In this document: piece after piece, positions 1-7,661 of the stretch
Numbering within the stretch: position 1 is the stretch's first letter
How the letters are laid out: every line of letters starts with the position of its first letter
Assembly (NCBI GenBank): GCA_013178285.1
Contig: JABLXD010000006.1
Span: 1 to 61,172 of the forward strand
Reading direction: 5' to 3'
Length of the DNA stretch: 61,172 nucleotides
From: Methanofastidiosum sp.
GTDB taxonomy: Archaea > Methanobacteriota_B > Thermococci > Methanofastidiosales > Methanofastidiosaceae
Notes under the pieces: generated by a model
The model's database searches: none
What the model saw: only the letters and a program-made list of their open reading frames with translations
Told to the model about the DNA's origin: nothing
Program-made: the position numbers and the translations under genes

Positions 1-49
1 AGTATATTGAAAATATTAGATATTAAATAAAATTATAAAAAATTTAATA

Positions 50-1135
50 TTATATTTTTGTTAATATTTGCTCTAAGAGTTCCTTTGCTTTTTTAAGGTC
101 GTTTACTGCTTTGATCATGTTTCCTGTTTTCTTGGCATTCTCGATATATTGTTCTGATTGAGTCCACATTGTTTTTACATTGTCAGGAACACTGCATCCT
201 GCACTTGAAACTCCGCTCTGCTTGCATCCTGCCGGTAGCTTATTTAATATCTGTGTCTGTAGAGAATTAACTGTTTTTACTCTGTTGTTGTAAGAAGCCT
301 TTAATTCTGCGTGTATCGGTAATGTAGAATTATTTAACACAACTACTTTTACAGTTGCTGTTGGTAGAGTTGATACATCATTTGGCATTCCACCATATTC
401 TACTAGATATCCCTCAGCTTCGCTAGAATCCACAAGAAGATCGTTCCAGAATCCAGAATAATAAAATTCTCCGTAACTCTCTCCTCCATTAGCCCCATTT
501 GGTTCTCCAGAATTCCAATTGCAGTAGACATAACATTCAGGTCCAATATCGGGGTATCTTCCATAGAAAAATTTAGTACCTGCTTCTGGACCTGTGGCCC
601 AATACCAAGTATCTTCTGTATCCCCAGTTAGGTTGGGATCATCAGTAGCGCCCATCCATCCTGAATAATCTTCGGGTACTAAAGAAGTAACAAAAATATT
701 TTCTTTTTCAGAAGTAATTGTTACAAGGTATCCCTTCAATCCATAGAAATTTCTTGTTGATGCGGTCGTGTTTGCATCGCTCCAAGAAAGAGTGCCTGAG
801 ACATATTCATAATAATGTCCAGTTTCAGTGCAAAATAATGCTGTGTCTTTAGCTGTTGTGGCAGAGTATGTAAATGTGTCAATTCCATACCAAGTTGGAT
901 CAGGAGTGTATCTTATCTTACCATTCTCTAAAACTGCCTTTCCGTGCATTGGTTGACTAATAGGGCCTATTTGTGTCAATCCCGTATCATTGGCTAAGAC
1001 ATCAATTAAAACTGTGCTGCCTTTGTTACATATTGCTGAGTCATCTGCTGCGCCTCCAGAAGCCCATACTGAAGATACCAAAATGATGGGCATAACTAAA
1101 GAAAGCGCCATAAGCATTGATATTGTTTTTTTCAT
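50..1135 (-). CDS. Secreted protein with cadherin/Ig-like repeat and C-type lectin-like domain
   Basis: Residues 1-25 form a signal peptide ending near VWA-SG, so the product is exported. Residues about 30-95 carry the VLANDTG...YTPDPTWYGIDTFTY pattern of the bacterial/archaeal cadherin- or Ig-like repeats used in adhesins. Residues about 108-248 look like a C-type lectin fold: GYLVTITSEKEN (135-146), EPN (211-213) and WND (230-232) are the family hallmarks, the last two being calcium and sugar contacts in true lectins. The C-terminal about 80 residues are helical and contain two cysteines. It stands alone at the window edge. A surface adhesion or glycan-binding role is inferred. The strong GGAGGT site lies 15 bases before the ATG, unusually far (see findings). 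Confidence 0.75.
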   Translation of the reverse strand: MKKTISMLMALSLVMPIILVSSVWASGGAADDSAICNKGSTVLIDVLANDTGLTQIGPISQPMHGKAVLENGKIRYTPDPTWYGIDTFTYSATTAKDTALFCTETGHYYEYVSGTLSWSDANTTASTRNFYGLKGYLVTITSEKENIFVTSLVPEDYSGWMGATDDPNLTGDTEDTWYWATGPEAGTKFFYGRYPDIGPECYVYCNWNSGEPNGANGGESYGEFYYSGFWNDLLVDSSEAEGYLVEYGGMPNDVSTLPTATVKVVVLNNSTLPIHAELKASYNNRVKTVNSLQTQILNKLPAGCKQSGVSSAGCSVPDNVKTMWTQSEQYIENAKKTGNMIKAVNDLKKAKELLEQILTKI

Positions 1136-1187
1136 TGATAACGTATTATTACCTCCTTGTTATACATTGTATGCCAAGGAATATTAC

Positions 1188-1205
1188 AATACTATATAAA
1201 CTTTT
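1188..1205 (-). promoter_or_regulatory. TATA/BRE promoter of the lectin-like gene
   Basis: On the bottom strand an A-rich BRE-like stretch precedes GTTTATATAG, a good archaeal TATA box. Transcription should begin about 25 bases downstream, giving a leader of roughly 35 bases that contains the GGAGGT site at 1151-1156. Confidence 0.5.
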
Positions 1206-1296
1206 TGGAAATATTAGTTATCAATAATGGTGACCAATAACTAAAATAAATAATATATTTTAAAAGTGGGCATATGTCAGAGTAGGAACAACTAAA

Positions 1297-2178
1297 TTAT
1301 AAATTAATTTCTAGAAAATCTTCAGCAACTATTGCGTTTTCACAGTATTTTTTCGATTCTTCAATAACTTCTTTTGTCTCATACCTCTGGCTTATGTGTG
1401 TCAAAACAAGTTTTTTCGCAGAAAGGAGTTGAGAAACTTCACATGCTTCTTTAACAGTAGAATGGTATGTCTCTTTTTTATCCTCTTGAGAAATAAAAGT
1501 TGACTCATGAATTAAAACATCGCAATGATATGCTTCCTCTGGAAAAACTTCAAGTTTTTCAGTATCTCCCGTATAAACAATCTTTTTTCCTTTCTTTGTT
1601 TTCCCCGTAACTTCATCGATTGAGATTTCCCTTCCATTGACTTCTATCTTGCCATTTTTTTCAAGTAGGGCAAACATCTCTCCTTTAATACCAAGTTCAT
1701 CACAAAGTTTCTTGTTAAATTTCCCTCTTGAATCATTTACTCCAAAAATATACCCAATTGCAGGAACCCCGTGAGATACTGGAAATGGCCGTATCCAGTA
1801 ACCGTCAAATTCAATCTTTTCATCAAAGACTTCTATGACGTGGATTTCAAAATCTGCAGAAAAATAAGGTATAGAAAATAGTTGCACCATATATTCTATA
1901 GTGTCTTTTGGTATAAATATTTCTAGTAGTTGCGTTCTTCCGTTTAGCTTCATAGATTGAATCAATCCAACAAGACCAATTATGTGGTCTGCATGAAGGT
2001 GAGTGATAAAGATTTTAGATACCTTCATTGGAGAAACTTTCTTTATCATCTGCCTCTGTGTTCCCTCGCCACAATCAAAAAGCATGAACTCCCCATTATT
2101 GTATTGCAGAGCTACAGAAGAGGGATTTCTCTCCGAAGTTGGCTTAGATGCTGATGTTCCAAGAAATATAATCTTCAT
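1297..2178 (-). CDS. rnz: Ribonuclease Z (tRNase Z), tRNA 3'-end processing
   Basis: Metallo-beta-lactamase-fold endonuclease that removes the 3' trailer from tRNA precursors so CCA can be added. The zinc-binding motif T-H-L-H-A-D-H is at residues 59-65. The N-terminal FLGTSASKPTSERNPSS and the later YTGDT, HESTF and final LTHIS histidine motif are all typical of the 300-residue RNase Z family. The 293-residue length fits. It is a single gene between a lectin-like and a GOLD-like secreted protein. It matters here because the tRNA-Ser and tRNA-Lys genes in the window do not encode CCA and need such trimming. Identification is by motif and overall pattern. Confidence 0.93.
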   Translation of the reverse strand: MKIIFLGTSASKPTSERNPSSVALQYNNGEFMLFDCGEGTQRQMIKKVSPMKVSKIFITHLHADHIIGLVGLIQSMKLNGRTQLLEIFIPKDTIEYMVQLFSIPYFSADFEIHVIEVFDEKIEFDGYWIRPFPVSHGVPAIGYIFGVNDSRGKFNKKLCDELGIKGEMFALLEKNGKIEVNGREISIDEVTGKTKKGKKIVYTGDTEKLEVFPEEAYHCDVLIHESTFISQEDKKETYHSTVKEACEVSQLLSAKKLVLTHISQRYETKEVIEESKKYCENAIVAEDFLEINL

Positions 2179-2217
2179 CGTATTGAAGAAATTAAAAGAA
2201 GTTTAAATTATTTATTA

Positions 2218-2889
2218 TTATAAGATATCAATCTGTAGTTCTCCAGCTTCGGAAGAATTTGTTACTAAAAGAAGATACCATTCGCCACTTTCAGGAACTG
2301 TGTAAGTTTGGCTGTAGTCCACACCAACGTTAGATGGGAGTTCAATTCCACCAATGCTAAGATCATATGTGAAGTAACTGGCATTTTTAAATCTGTTAAA
2401 ACTGTTCTTATCCATAAAATATATCGACACATCCCCTTTTGTTACCTTATAACTGAATTGTATAGTCTGACCCTGTGAAACATAAAAAGAAATGAAATCA
2501 TGTTTTTTGTAAGAGTATACATTCAAAGTAACATTTCTTTTATAGTCAGAAGCTCCAGAGGTAGAAGGTAAAATTAATTCCTTTGACATAAGAGTTTTAT
2601 TTAATGTATGATCATTGGAATCTAAACCTAAAATATTATTACAATCCTTAATCCGCTCATTTGCAGTGTAGGCCAGGTAATTGTTACCTGCGTTTAAAGC
2701 TTCATTTTGAGAATATATAAAAAAATCTTTGGCCTTTAGAAAATCTTCTGCCCTCATTAAACTTGCACCCGTACTGAAAAAATCTTGTGCCACTTGATTC
2801 TTCTGTTGATTTGTAAGAGAGGATACGGCAAGAAAATTAGAGAAAATTAAAATAAGAGTCACAAAAAGTACCAAATACATTTTTTTCAT
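2218..2889 (-). CDS. Secreted protein with helical N-terminal region and GOLD-like C-terminal domain
   Basis: The first 25 residues are a signal peptide (MKKMYLVLFVTLILIFSNF...). Residues about 28-90 are helical and TPR-like (FFSTGASLMRAEDFLKAKDF). The last about 110 residues form a beta-rich domain with the pattern FISFYVSQGQTIQFSYKV...YTVPESGEWYLLLVTN, resembling the GOLD/emp24-like beta-sandwich seen in exported archaeal proteins. No catalytic residues are visible. The domain label is a resemblance judged by eye, and the function is unknown. An extracytoplasmic binding role is an inference. Confidence 0.6.
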   Translation of the reverse strand: MKKMYLVLFVTLILIFSNFLAVSSLTNQQKNQVAQDFFSTGASLMRAEDFLKAKDFFIYSQNEALNAGNNYLAYTANERIKDCNNILGLDSNDHTLNKTLMSKELILPSTSGASDYKRNVTLNVYSYKKHDFISFYVSQGQTIQFSYKVTKGDVSIYFMDKNSFNRFKNASYFTYDLSIGGIELPSNVGVDYSQTYTVPESGEWYLLLVTNSSEAGELQIDIL

Positions 2890-2921
2890 GGAAATAATTT
2901 AATATATACCAATATTTAAGC

Positions 2922-3482
2922 TTATCTTGTTGTGTTTTCTTTTAGTAGTATACAGCCAGTCCAAACTATCTTATCAGGATAAAATTTATTGTCAAGGCCA
3001 AAATTATCAAGAAGTTTTTGTACATCTATCCCAAGTGATTCTAGAGAGGGTCTTGCCTTATGAGGATGTTTGCAAGGCCTATTAGTTATGGCTTTGCACT
3101 CAATGCAAAAAGAACAACTACCACCTACCAATCCCCATGACTCAATTCCTCCTTGAGATAGGAAATTTTCTATCTCCAGTATTATCTTGTGGAAGTCAAT
3201 TTTAGATCTTTTAACTTTCTTTCTATCATTTTTTACATCTACTTCTTCTGAATACCTCACAAGAATAGCTTTGTTGTAGAGATTTAGTTTAGATTTGATT
3301 TCTTCAACTGTTCCTATAAGCGGGGGGCACATGTAATGTTTTCCATAGTTCCCACATATATTCTCGTAACAATACTTCCTAATCCTTTCTTCAGGGATCA
3401 ATAAAGATGGGTCAAATTCAATAAACTCATCAATTCCTAATTTAGTTGACAGTTTCTTTAATCCAATAATATAATCTTCCAC
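2922..3482 (-). CDS. DUF2284 family metal-binding protein
   Basis: A 186-residue cytosolic protein rich in cysteines: C-Y-E-N-I-C-G-N-Y...C-P-P near residues 38-53 and a second cluster CSFCIECKAI...PCKHPHKARPSLESLGID near residues 123-155. This arrangement is characteristic of DUF2284, a family of predicted metal (probably iron-sulfur) binding proteins common in anaerobic archaea and bacteria. No pathway is established for the family. It is transcribed divergently from the DUF371 gene with about 50 bases between them. Confidence 0.8.
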   Translation of the reverse strand: MEDYIIGLKKLSTKLGIDEFIEFDPSLLIPEERIRKYCYENICGNYGKHYMCPPLIGTVEEIKSKLNLYNKAILVRYSEEVDVKNDRKKVKRSKIDFHKIILEIENFLSQGGIESWGLVGGSCSFCIECKAITNRPCKHPHKARPSLESLGIDVQKLLDNFGLDNKFYPDKIVWTGCILLKENTTR

Positions 3483-3532
3483 GATAAAAATTTTAAAGCA
3501 ACGCTTTTAAGATTAAAGGTTTTTTTTCGAAT

Positions 3533-3934
3533 ATGATTTCCTTTACAGCTAAGGGCCATCCAAAAATAACTGCTGAGCACAGAAGCACTTTAGAGTTCAC
3601 AAAAGAGGATCATATCTCAGGCAATGGCGACTGTATATTAGGCGTATCTTCAAATCACAATATCAGAGAACTCAATAAATTAAGCGGAAGATTAATTTTT
3701 GTAATAAATGTAGAGGGAATAGAAGATACATTCGAAGCTACAATCCCAAAAAATCATGAGATAAGTGATGAAAAAGAACTAGTCATAAGAACTTCTTCAT
3801 TTGTATCTAGTAGAACTTATGCAATAGGATCAAGCAAAGCTTCAATCGACATTGATAGAAATTTAATCGAGTCTCTTATAAAAGGAAAAGAAATGAAAGT
3901 AACAATCTATGAAAAGGTAAAATCTATGCAGTAA
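3533..3934 (+). CDS. DUF371 family protein
   Basis: A 133-residue archaeal protein with the family's conserved start (FTAKGHPKITAEHRSTLEFTKE) and the GNGDCILGVSSN segment. DUF371 proteins are small, widely conserved in archaea and of unknown function. It runs towards the trm5 gene, and the two reading frames overlap tail to tail by 28 bases, so their mRNAs share complementary 3' ends. It is short, soluble and without membrane segments. Confidence 0.85.
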   Translation: MISFTAKGHPKITAEHRSTLEFTKEDHISGNGDCILGVSSNHNIRELNKLSGRLIFVINVEGIEDTFEATIPKNHEISDEKELVIRTSSFVSSRTYAIGSSKASIDIDRNLIESLIKGKEMKVTIYEKVKSMQ

Positions 3935-4896
3935 ATGTCTGTATTAGGGGAATAACTTTTTACAGTTCTTTCAAAAAGAAACTCTACACTTTTATTGTGT
4001 TTTTTCGACTCTTCAAGTATCTTCTTCTTTACAAGATTGATATTCTCTGACACTGAATAGAAGTGCACTATTGAACTTTTGTAGGTTGAGAATACATCTG
4101 GAAGAAACTCAAATGATGAGTGGGGAAGATTCATAATTACCCTGTCTGGACGTTCAATATTCTTAATTTCCATTCTTGAATCCCCATGAATCGGAATTAT
4201 ATTGTAAGTTTTATTTAGTGCAATGTTCTTTTTTAGGTAGTATATGGCCGTTTCATTTATATCAATAGCATATATCTTCTTGGGCTCTGATTTTTTCGCT
4301 ATCATTAGCGAGAATGGGCCCACCCCACAGAACATATCTAAGACTATTTCATCTTTTTTGACAAGTGATGCTATTCTTTTTCTTTCTTCAGATAGTCTTG
4401 GGGAGAAATATACCTTAGAAACATCAAGTAAAATCCTTACCCCAAACTCTAGATATACCGATTCAGTGATGTTTTCTCCAGCAATTAACTCTAATTTGGG
4501 AACCCTGTACTCGCCCTCAATGCTATCCTTCCTAAAAACTGCTTTGATGAAAGGATTTAATTCTAAAAGAGCATCCCCTATTATTTTTTGGTAAGGGATT
4601 AGTTCATCACTTAGCTGAATCAAAGCTATATTACCTATAGCATCAAATGCTCTTAGTTTGAAAAGATAAGATTCAGGGACTTTATTGGAGAGTATTTCTC
4701 TCAGTGAACTCTTTCTTTTTTCACGGGGTAAAAAATTGTATTCGACAATAGTATAGCCACTTATTTCTTCCTTTAAGGGAAATATTATATAGTCTCCATC
4801 GTAAGCAATTTTATAATTAATATCAAGAACTCCCATATCTAAAAGAGTTTTTCTATGCTTTTCCCCTTCTGACCTAGAGACTCTAGCACCTATCAT
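3907..4896 (-). CDS. trm5: tRNA (guanine(37)-N1)-methyltransferase Trm5
   Basis: Class I SAM-dependent methyltransferase that methylates N1 of G37 next to the tRNA anticodon, preventing +1 frameshifts and supplying the first step of wyosine synthesis. The N-terminal region (HRKTLLDMGVLDINYKIAYDG) is the archaeal Trm5 D1-like recognition module. The Rossmann core has VLDMFCGVGPFSLMIAKK (motif I), IYAIDINETAI (motif II) and the MNLPHSSFEFL catalytic motif, an NLPH variant of NLPP. The length of 329 residues is usual. It is the last gene of the ribK-pyrH-trm5 operon, 13 bases after pyrH. A TYW2-type paralogue is possible but less likely given the NLPH motif. Confidence 0.88.
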   Translation of the reverse strand: MIGARVSRSEGEKHRKTLLDMGVLDINYKIAYDGDYIIFPLKEEISGYTIVEYNFLPREKRKSSLREILSNKVPESYLFKLRAFDAIGNIALIQLSDELIPYQKIIGDALLELNPFIKAVFRKDSIEGEYRVPKLELIAGENITESVYLEFGVRILLDVSKVYFSPRLSEERKRIASLVKKDEIVLDMFCGVGPFSLMIAKKSEPKKIYAIDINETAIYYLKKNIALNKTYNIIPIHGDSRMEIKNIERPDRVIMNLPHSSFEFLPDVFSTYKSSIVHFYSVSENINLVKKKILEESKKHNKSVEFLFERTVKSYSPNTDIYCIDFTFS

Positions 4897-4909
4897 GGCG
4901 ATCTAACAA

Positions 4910-5584
4910 TTAGGATATCTCTGTCCCTTTATGTTTTCCCTCTATAACTGCCTTAATATCCTTAAGTTCTTCCTTTCCACAAACAATTGTTTTTATTTTT
5001 GATCTTTTCAATATTTTTGCTGCTAAGGGGTCAATTACGGTATTTACACCGGCCTCTGCTTTTGTTCCTTCAACTATTTCAAGTAACGTTTCATGTGAGA
5101 TTTTTCCAAGCTTCTTTGCATCTTTATACTTTCTTGGATCCTTATCATATACTCCGTCCACGTTTGTAAATCTTAGGAATAAGTCTGCACCTGCAAACTC
5201 AGCAAGCATTGACGAAACAGCATCTGTGGTGTGGCCTGGATGTGTTCCACCAAGCAGCGGGATCTTTCCCAAATACAATGTGGAAAGTGCATCTTTAAAA
5301 TCATTTGAGATTTCAACTGGTGCTTTTTCGCCTAATGAGCCCATGAAGAGAGAGGCATTCAATTTAGCAACTTCCATGCCTATAAAGTCAAGGAACGTGT
5401 CATCCTTTCCTATGGATTTTAAAGCACCAATATATTCCCTGGCTATTGTTCCCCCGCCAACTACAATCAAAAATTCATGATTCTTTGATAATGAAATTAT
5501 TTGTTTAGAAACACTCTTTACAAGTTCAACGTCAATTTTATCAGAAAAAACAATAGATCCACCAATCTTTAAAACAATCCTCAT
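4910..5584 (-). CDS. pyrH: Uridylate kinase (UMP kinase)
   Basis: Amino-acid-kinase-fold enzyme converting UMP to UDP in pyrimidine nucleotide synthesis. Motifs visible are KIGGSIVF at the N-terminus, VVGGGTIAREYI (phosphate loop), LGGTHPGHTTDAVSSMLAE (UMP site), TNVDGVYDKDP and the archaeal AGVNTVIDPLAAKIL segment. At 224 residues it matches the short archaeal PyrH type. It starts only 3 bases after ribK ends, so the two are translated from one mRNA. Isopentenyl phosphate kinase shares the fold but has different substrate-site motifs. Confidence 0.9.
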   Translation of the reverse strand: MRIVLKIGGSIVFSDKIDVELVKSVSKQIISLSKNHEFLIVVGGGTIAREYIGALKSIGKDDTFLDFIGMEVAKLNASLFMGSLGEKAPVEISNDFKDALSTLYLGKIPLLGGTHPGHTTDAVSSMLAEFAGADLFLRFTNVDGVYDKDPRKYKDAKKLGKISHETLLEIVEGTKAEAGVNTVIDPLAAKILKRSKIKTIVCGKEELKDIKAVIEGKHKGTEIS

Positions 5585-5587
5585 AAA

Positions 5588-6256
5588 TTATACCTCAATT
5601 GTAATCCTAACTAGTTCTCCATCTTTTTTCTTTAAAGTTTCTTTAAGATTTTTAGGAGATATTATTTCAACGACATTATGCGGGTGATGAGTTCTCAAAG
5701 GTATTATGACTGCTCCTTCTACCTTACCGTCAATCAATGCTTTGTAACACCTAACGTGGCCAAAAGACCTTCCTTCATCAGTACCTGATTTTAGAATAAC
5801 AGAAGGATATCTGTCAAGGAATTTTCTAAGTAATATGTCAGTTTCATCTGTAAGCTTGATATTTAGGGTTCCTGGATAGGGACTAAAACCAAGGCCTACC
5901 TCAAACTGCTTTTTATAGAAAGGTCTAGAAACATAATACTTTCCCTCTCCAATTCCAGAAATAATTGTTCCCTCAATATTAAGTTCATCATTCTTTTTGT
6001 TGAATAATCCACATAGGTCCACATAGAAAGTCTTAAGATAATTTCGCCCTTGTTCTGTAATCGTAATTGTCTGGCCTCCTTTTACAAGTTCTCTCTCTAT
6101 TGCACCCAAAGATTCAAGTTCTTTTAACCATCTTGAAGCAGTCTGCTGAGAGACTCCAAGCTCTTTTCCAAGATCCTTTGAAGAGATATAAACAGACCCT
6201 TTGATCTTACCTTTTTTAGCTAATGTTAAAAGAGGCAAGAGATGGCTGTCTTTCAT
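5588..6256 (-). CDS. ribK: CTP-dependent archaeal riboflavin kinase with N-terminal winged helix
   Basis: Archaeal RibK phosphorylates riboflavin to FMN using CTP. The catalytic half (residues about 97-222) has GEGKYYVSRPFYKKQF and FSPYPGTLNIKL, the signature of the DUF120/RibK family. Residues 1-90 are an HTH domain (VSQQTASRWLKELESLGAIERE) like MarR/winged-helix regulators. This fused form is found in many euryarchaea, and the HTH part may let the enzyme act as a flavin-responsive regulator (inference). It leads the operon with pyrH and trm5. Flavin supply fits a genome that also encodes flavodoxin. Confidence 0.92.
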   Translation of the reverse strand: MKDSHLLPLLTLAKKGKIKGSVYISSKDLGKELGVSQQTASRWLKELESLGAIERELVKGGQTITITEQGRNYLKTFYVDLCGLFNKKNDELNIEGTIISGIGEGKYYVSRPFYKKQFEVGLGFSPYPGTLNIKLTDETDILLRKFLDRYPSVILKSGTDEGRSFGHVRCYKALIDGKVEGAVIIPLRTHHPHNVVEIISPKNLKETLKKKDGELVRITIEV

Positions 6257-6299
6257 ATATTAGAGATTGTTTTAATAAATTTAAAAGGTTATTGGGATT

Positions 6300-6752
6300 T
6301 TAAGCAAGAGTTACTAGAGAATGTATAAGCTCGTTTACTCCATTTCCCATCTTTGCAGATCCTGATATGACTGGGAATCCATTAAACTTCTTTCTTATTG
6401 CTTCTGTATCGGCAATATCGCTCTTATTCAAAAATATAAGACAAGGTATGCCTTTATGTTTTAATTCCTGCAAAAGATTAATGTCCATCTCTGAGATATT
6501 CATTGTCGAATCCAAAACCATTATTCCTATATTAGCACCCTTTGACAGTATGTCCCTCATAAAGTCAAATCTTTCCTGTCCTGGCGTTCCATAAAAATGG
6601 ATTTTTTTCCCGCCAACAACAGCCCTTCCATAATCCATAGAAACTGTAGTGTCTTTTTTATCAATGTTTATTGCATCGTGTTCTATGGCTTTAATTAAGG
6701 TACTCTTACCGGCATTTTCCTTCCCAAAGACTACAACCTTAACATCTTCCAT
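6300..6752 (-). CDS. Small Ras-like GTPase
   Basis: A 150-residue stand-alone GTPase. The P-loop GKENAGKST is at residues 10-18, the G3 motif GTPGQERF near 54-61, and the G4 motif NKSD near 110. The GTPGQE form of G3 and small size resemble the MglA/Arf-like and Rup-type GTPases found in archaea and bacteria, which often act with Roadblock proteins. No Roadblock gene is adjacent. It is divergent from an SDR gene, sharing a 137-base promoter region. Its specific partner or process cannot be told from sequence. Confidence 0.85.
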   Translation of the reverse strand: MEDVKVVVFGKENAGKSTLIKAIEHDAINIDKKDTTVSMDYGRAVVGGKKIHFYGTPGQERFDFMRDILSKGANIGIMVLDSTMNISEMDINLLQELKHKGIPCLIFLNKSDIADTEAIRKKFNGFPVISGSAKMGNGVNELIHSLVTLA

Positions 6753-6889
6753 AATAATCCTCTCAAAGTACTAATTATTATTGCTAATCAATATAGTTAA
6801 CTAATACTATATAAATCTATTGGTATTATTGGATATAAATACAAATTAATCAGATAATTATTTAATTCAAAAAAGCAATAATCACGATT

Positions 6890-7651
6890 ATGGAACTCTC
6901 AGAAAAGATAGTTTTGTTAACGGGGGCTAGTGGGGGCATTGGTAAACCTCTTCTCGAACATTTGAATAGAAATGTTAAAATTCTAATAGGAAGCGGAAGA
7001 AAAAATCTTCAGGATTTTACAAGGATAAAAGAAGATGATAAATTCAATTACATGCCTATGGACCTAAACTCGGAAGACAACATAAAATTCCTTTTTAGTT
7101 ACATCAATGATGAATATGGTCGGATAGATGTAATTATCAATGCTATAGGGGGAAGTCTATATTCTCATCCAATTGAAGAGTTCCCCATGGAAGAGTACGC
7201 AAAAGTCATAGATACAAATCTAAAAACTGCTTTTATGCTGACAAAAGAATCAATCAAATACATGAAAAGAAATAAAGAATCTGGAGGAAATATTCTGCAT
7301 TTTGTTTCTTCTTCTTCAAAAGATATATCACATAACAAAGCTCCATACGGTATAGCGAAGGCAGGACTTGAAGCTCTAATAAGGTACTCCGCATATGAAG
7401 CTGCAAAATACAACATAAAGGTCAACGGATTATCCCCCACTTATGTTTTCACAGAAAGACATGAAAAAGAGATAGAGATACAATCAAGAAGAACTGACAC
7501 TCCTATAGAAAAAATAGAAGAAAAGATGATGGAAGGCCAACTACTAAAAAGAAAATTATATCCGAAAGATCTATTCCCGCTAGTTGATCTATTAGTTAAC
7601 ACAGAAGTCATAACTGGAAAGATATACGAATGCACTCTTGGGAAAACATAA
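6890..7651 (+). CDS. Short-chain dehydrogenase/reductase (SDR)
   Basis: Classical SDR of 253 residues. The Rossmann dinucleotide motif TGASGGIG is near residues 11-18, the NAIGG motif near residues 86-90, and the active site serine and Tyr-x-x-x-Lys (YGIAKAG) near residues 155. It probably reduces a carbonyl or oxidises an alcohol with NAD(P)H; the substrate cannot be told. It is convergent with the PAS protein and divergent from the GTPase. No Shine-Dalgarno sequence is obvious before the ATG, so translation may be leaderless. Confidence 0.87.
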   Translation: MELSEKIVLLTGASGGIGKPLLEHLNRNVKILIGSGRKNLQDFTRIKEDDKFNYMPMDLNSEDNIKFLFSYINDEYGRIDVIINAIGGSLYSHPIEEFPMEEYAKVIDTNLKTAFMLTKESIKYMKRNKESGGNILHFVSSSSKDISHNKAPYGIAKAGLEALIRYSAYEAAKYNIKVNGLSPTYVFTERHEKEIEIQSRRTDTPIEKIEEKMMEGQLLKRKLYPKDLFPLVDLLVNTEVITGKIYECTLGKT

Positions 7652-7661
7652 TAGGAAATAA

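Noticed and set aside
990-1199. Open frame opposite the lectin-like gene start
   Set aside because: It overlaps a well-supported gene on the other strand and has no recognisable protein pattern or ribosome binding site.
6777-6882. Nine-base inverted repeat ATTATTGCT/AGCAATAAT across the GTPase-SDR promoter region
   Set aside because: The arms are 88 bases apart and AT-rich, so chance is likely, and their positions do not fit either TATA box.
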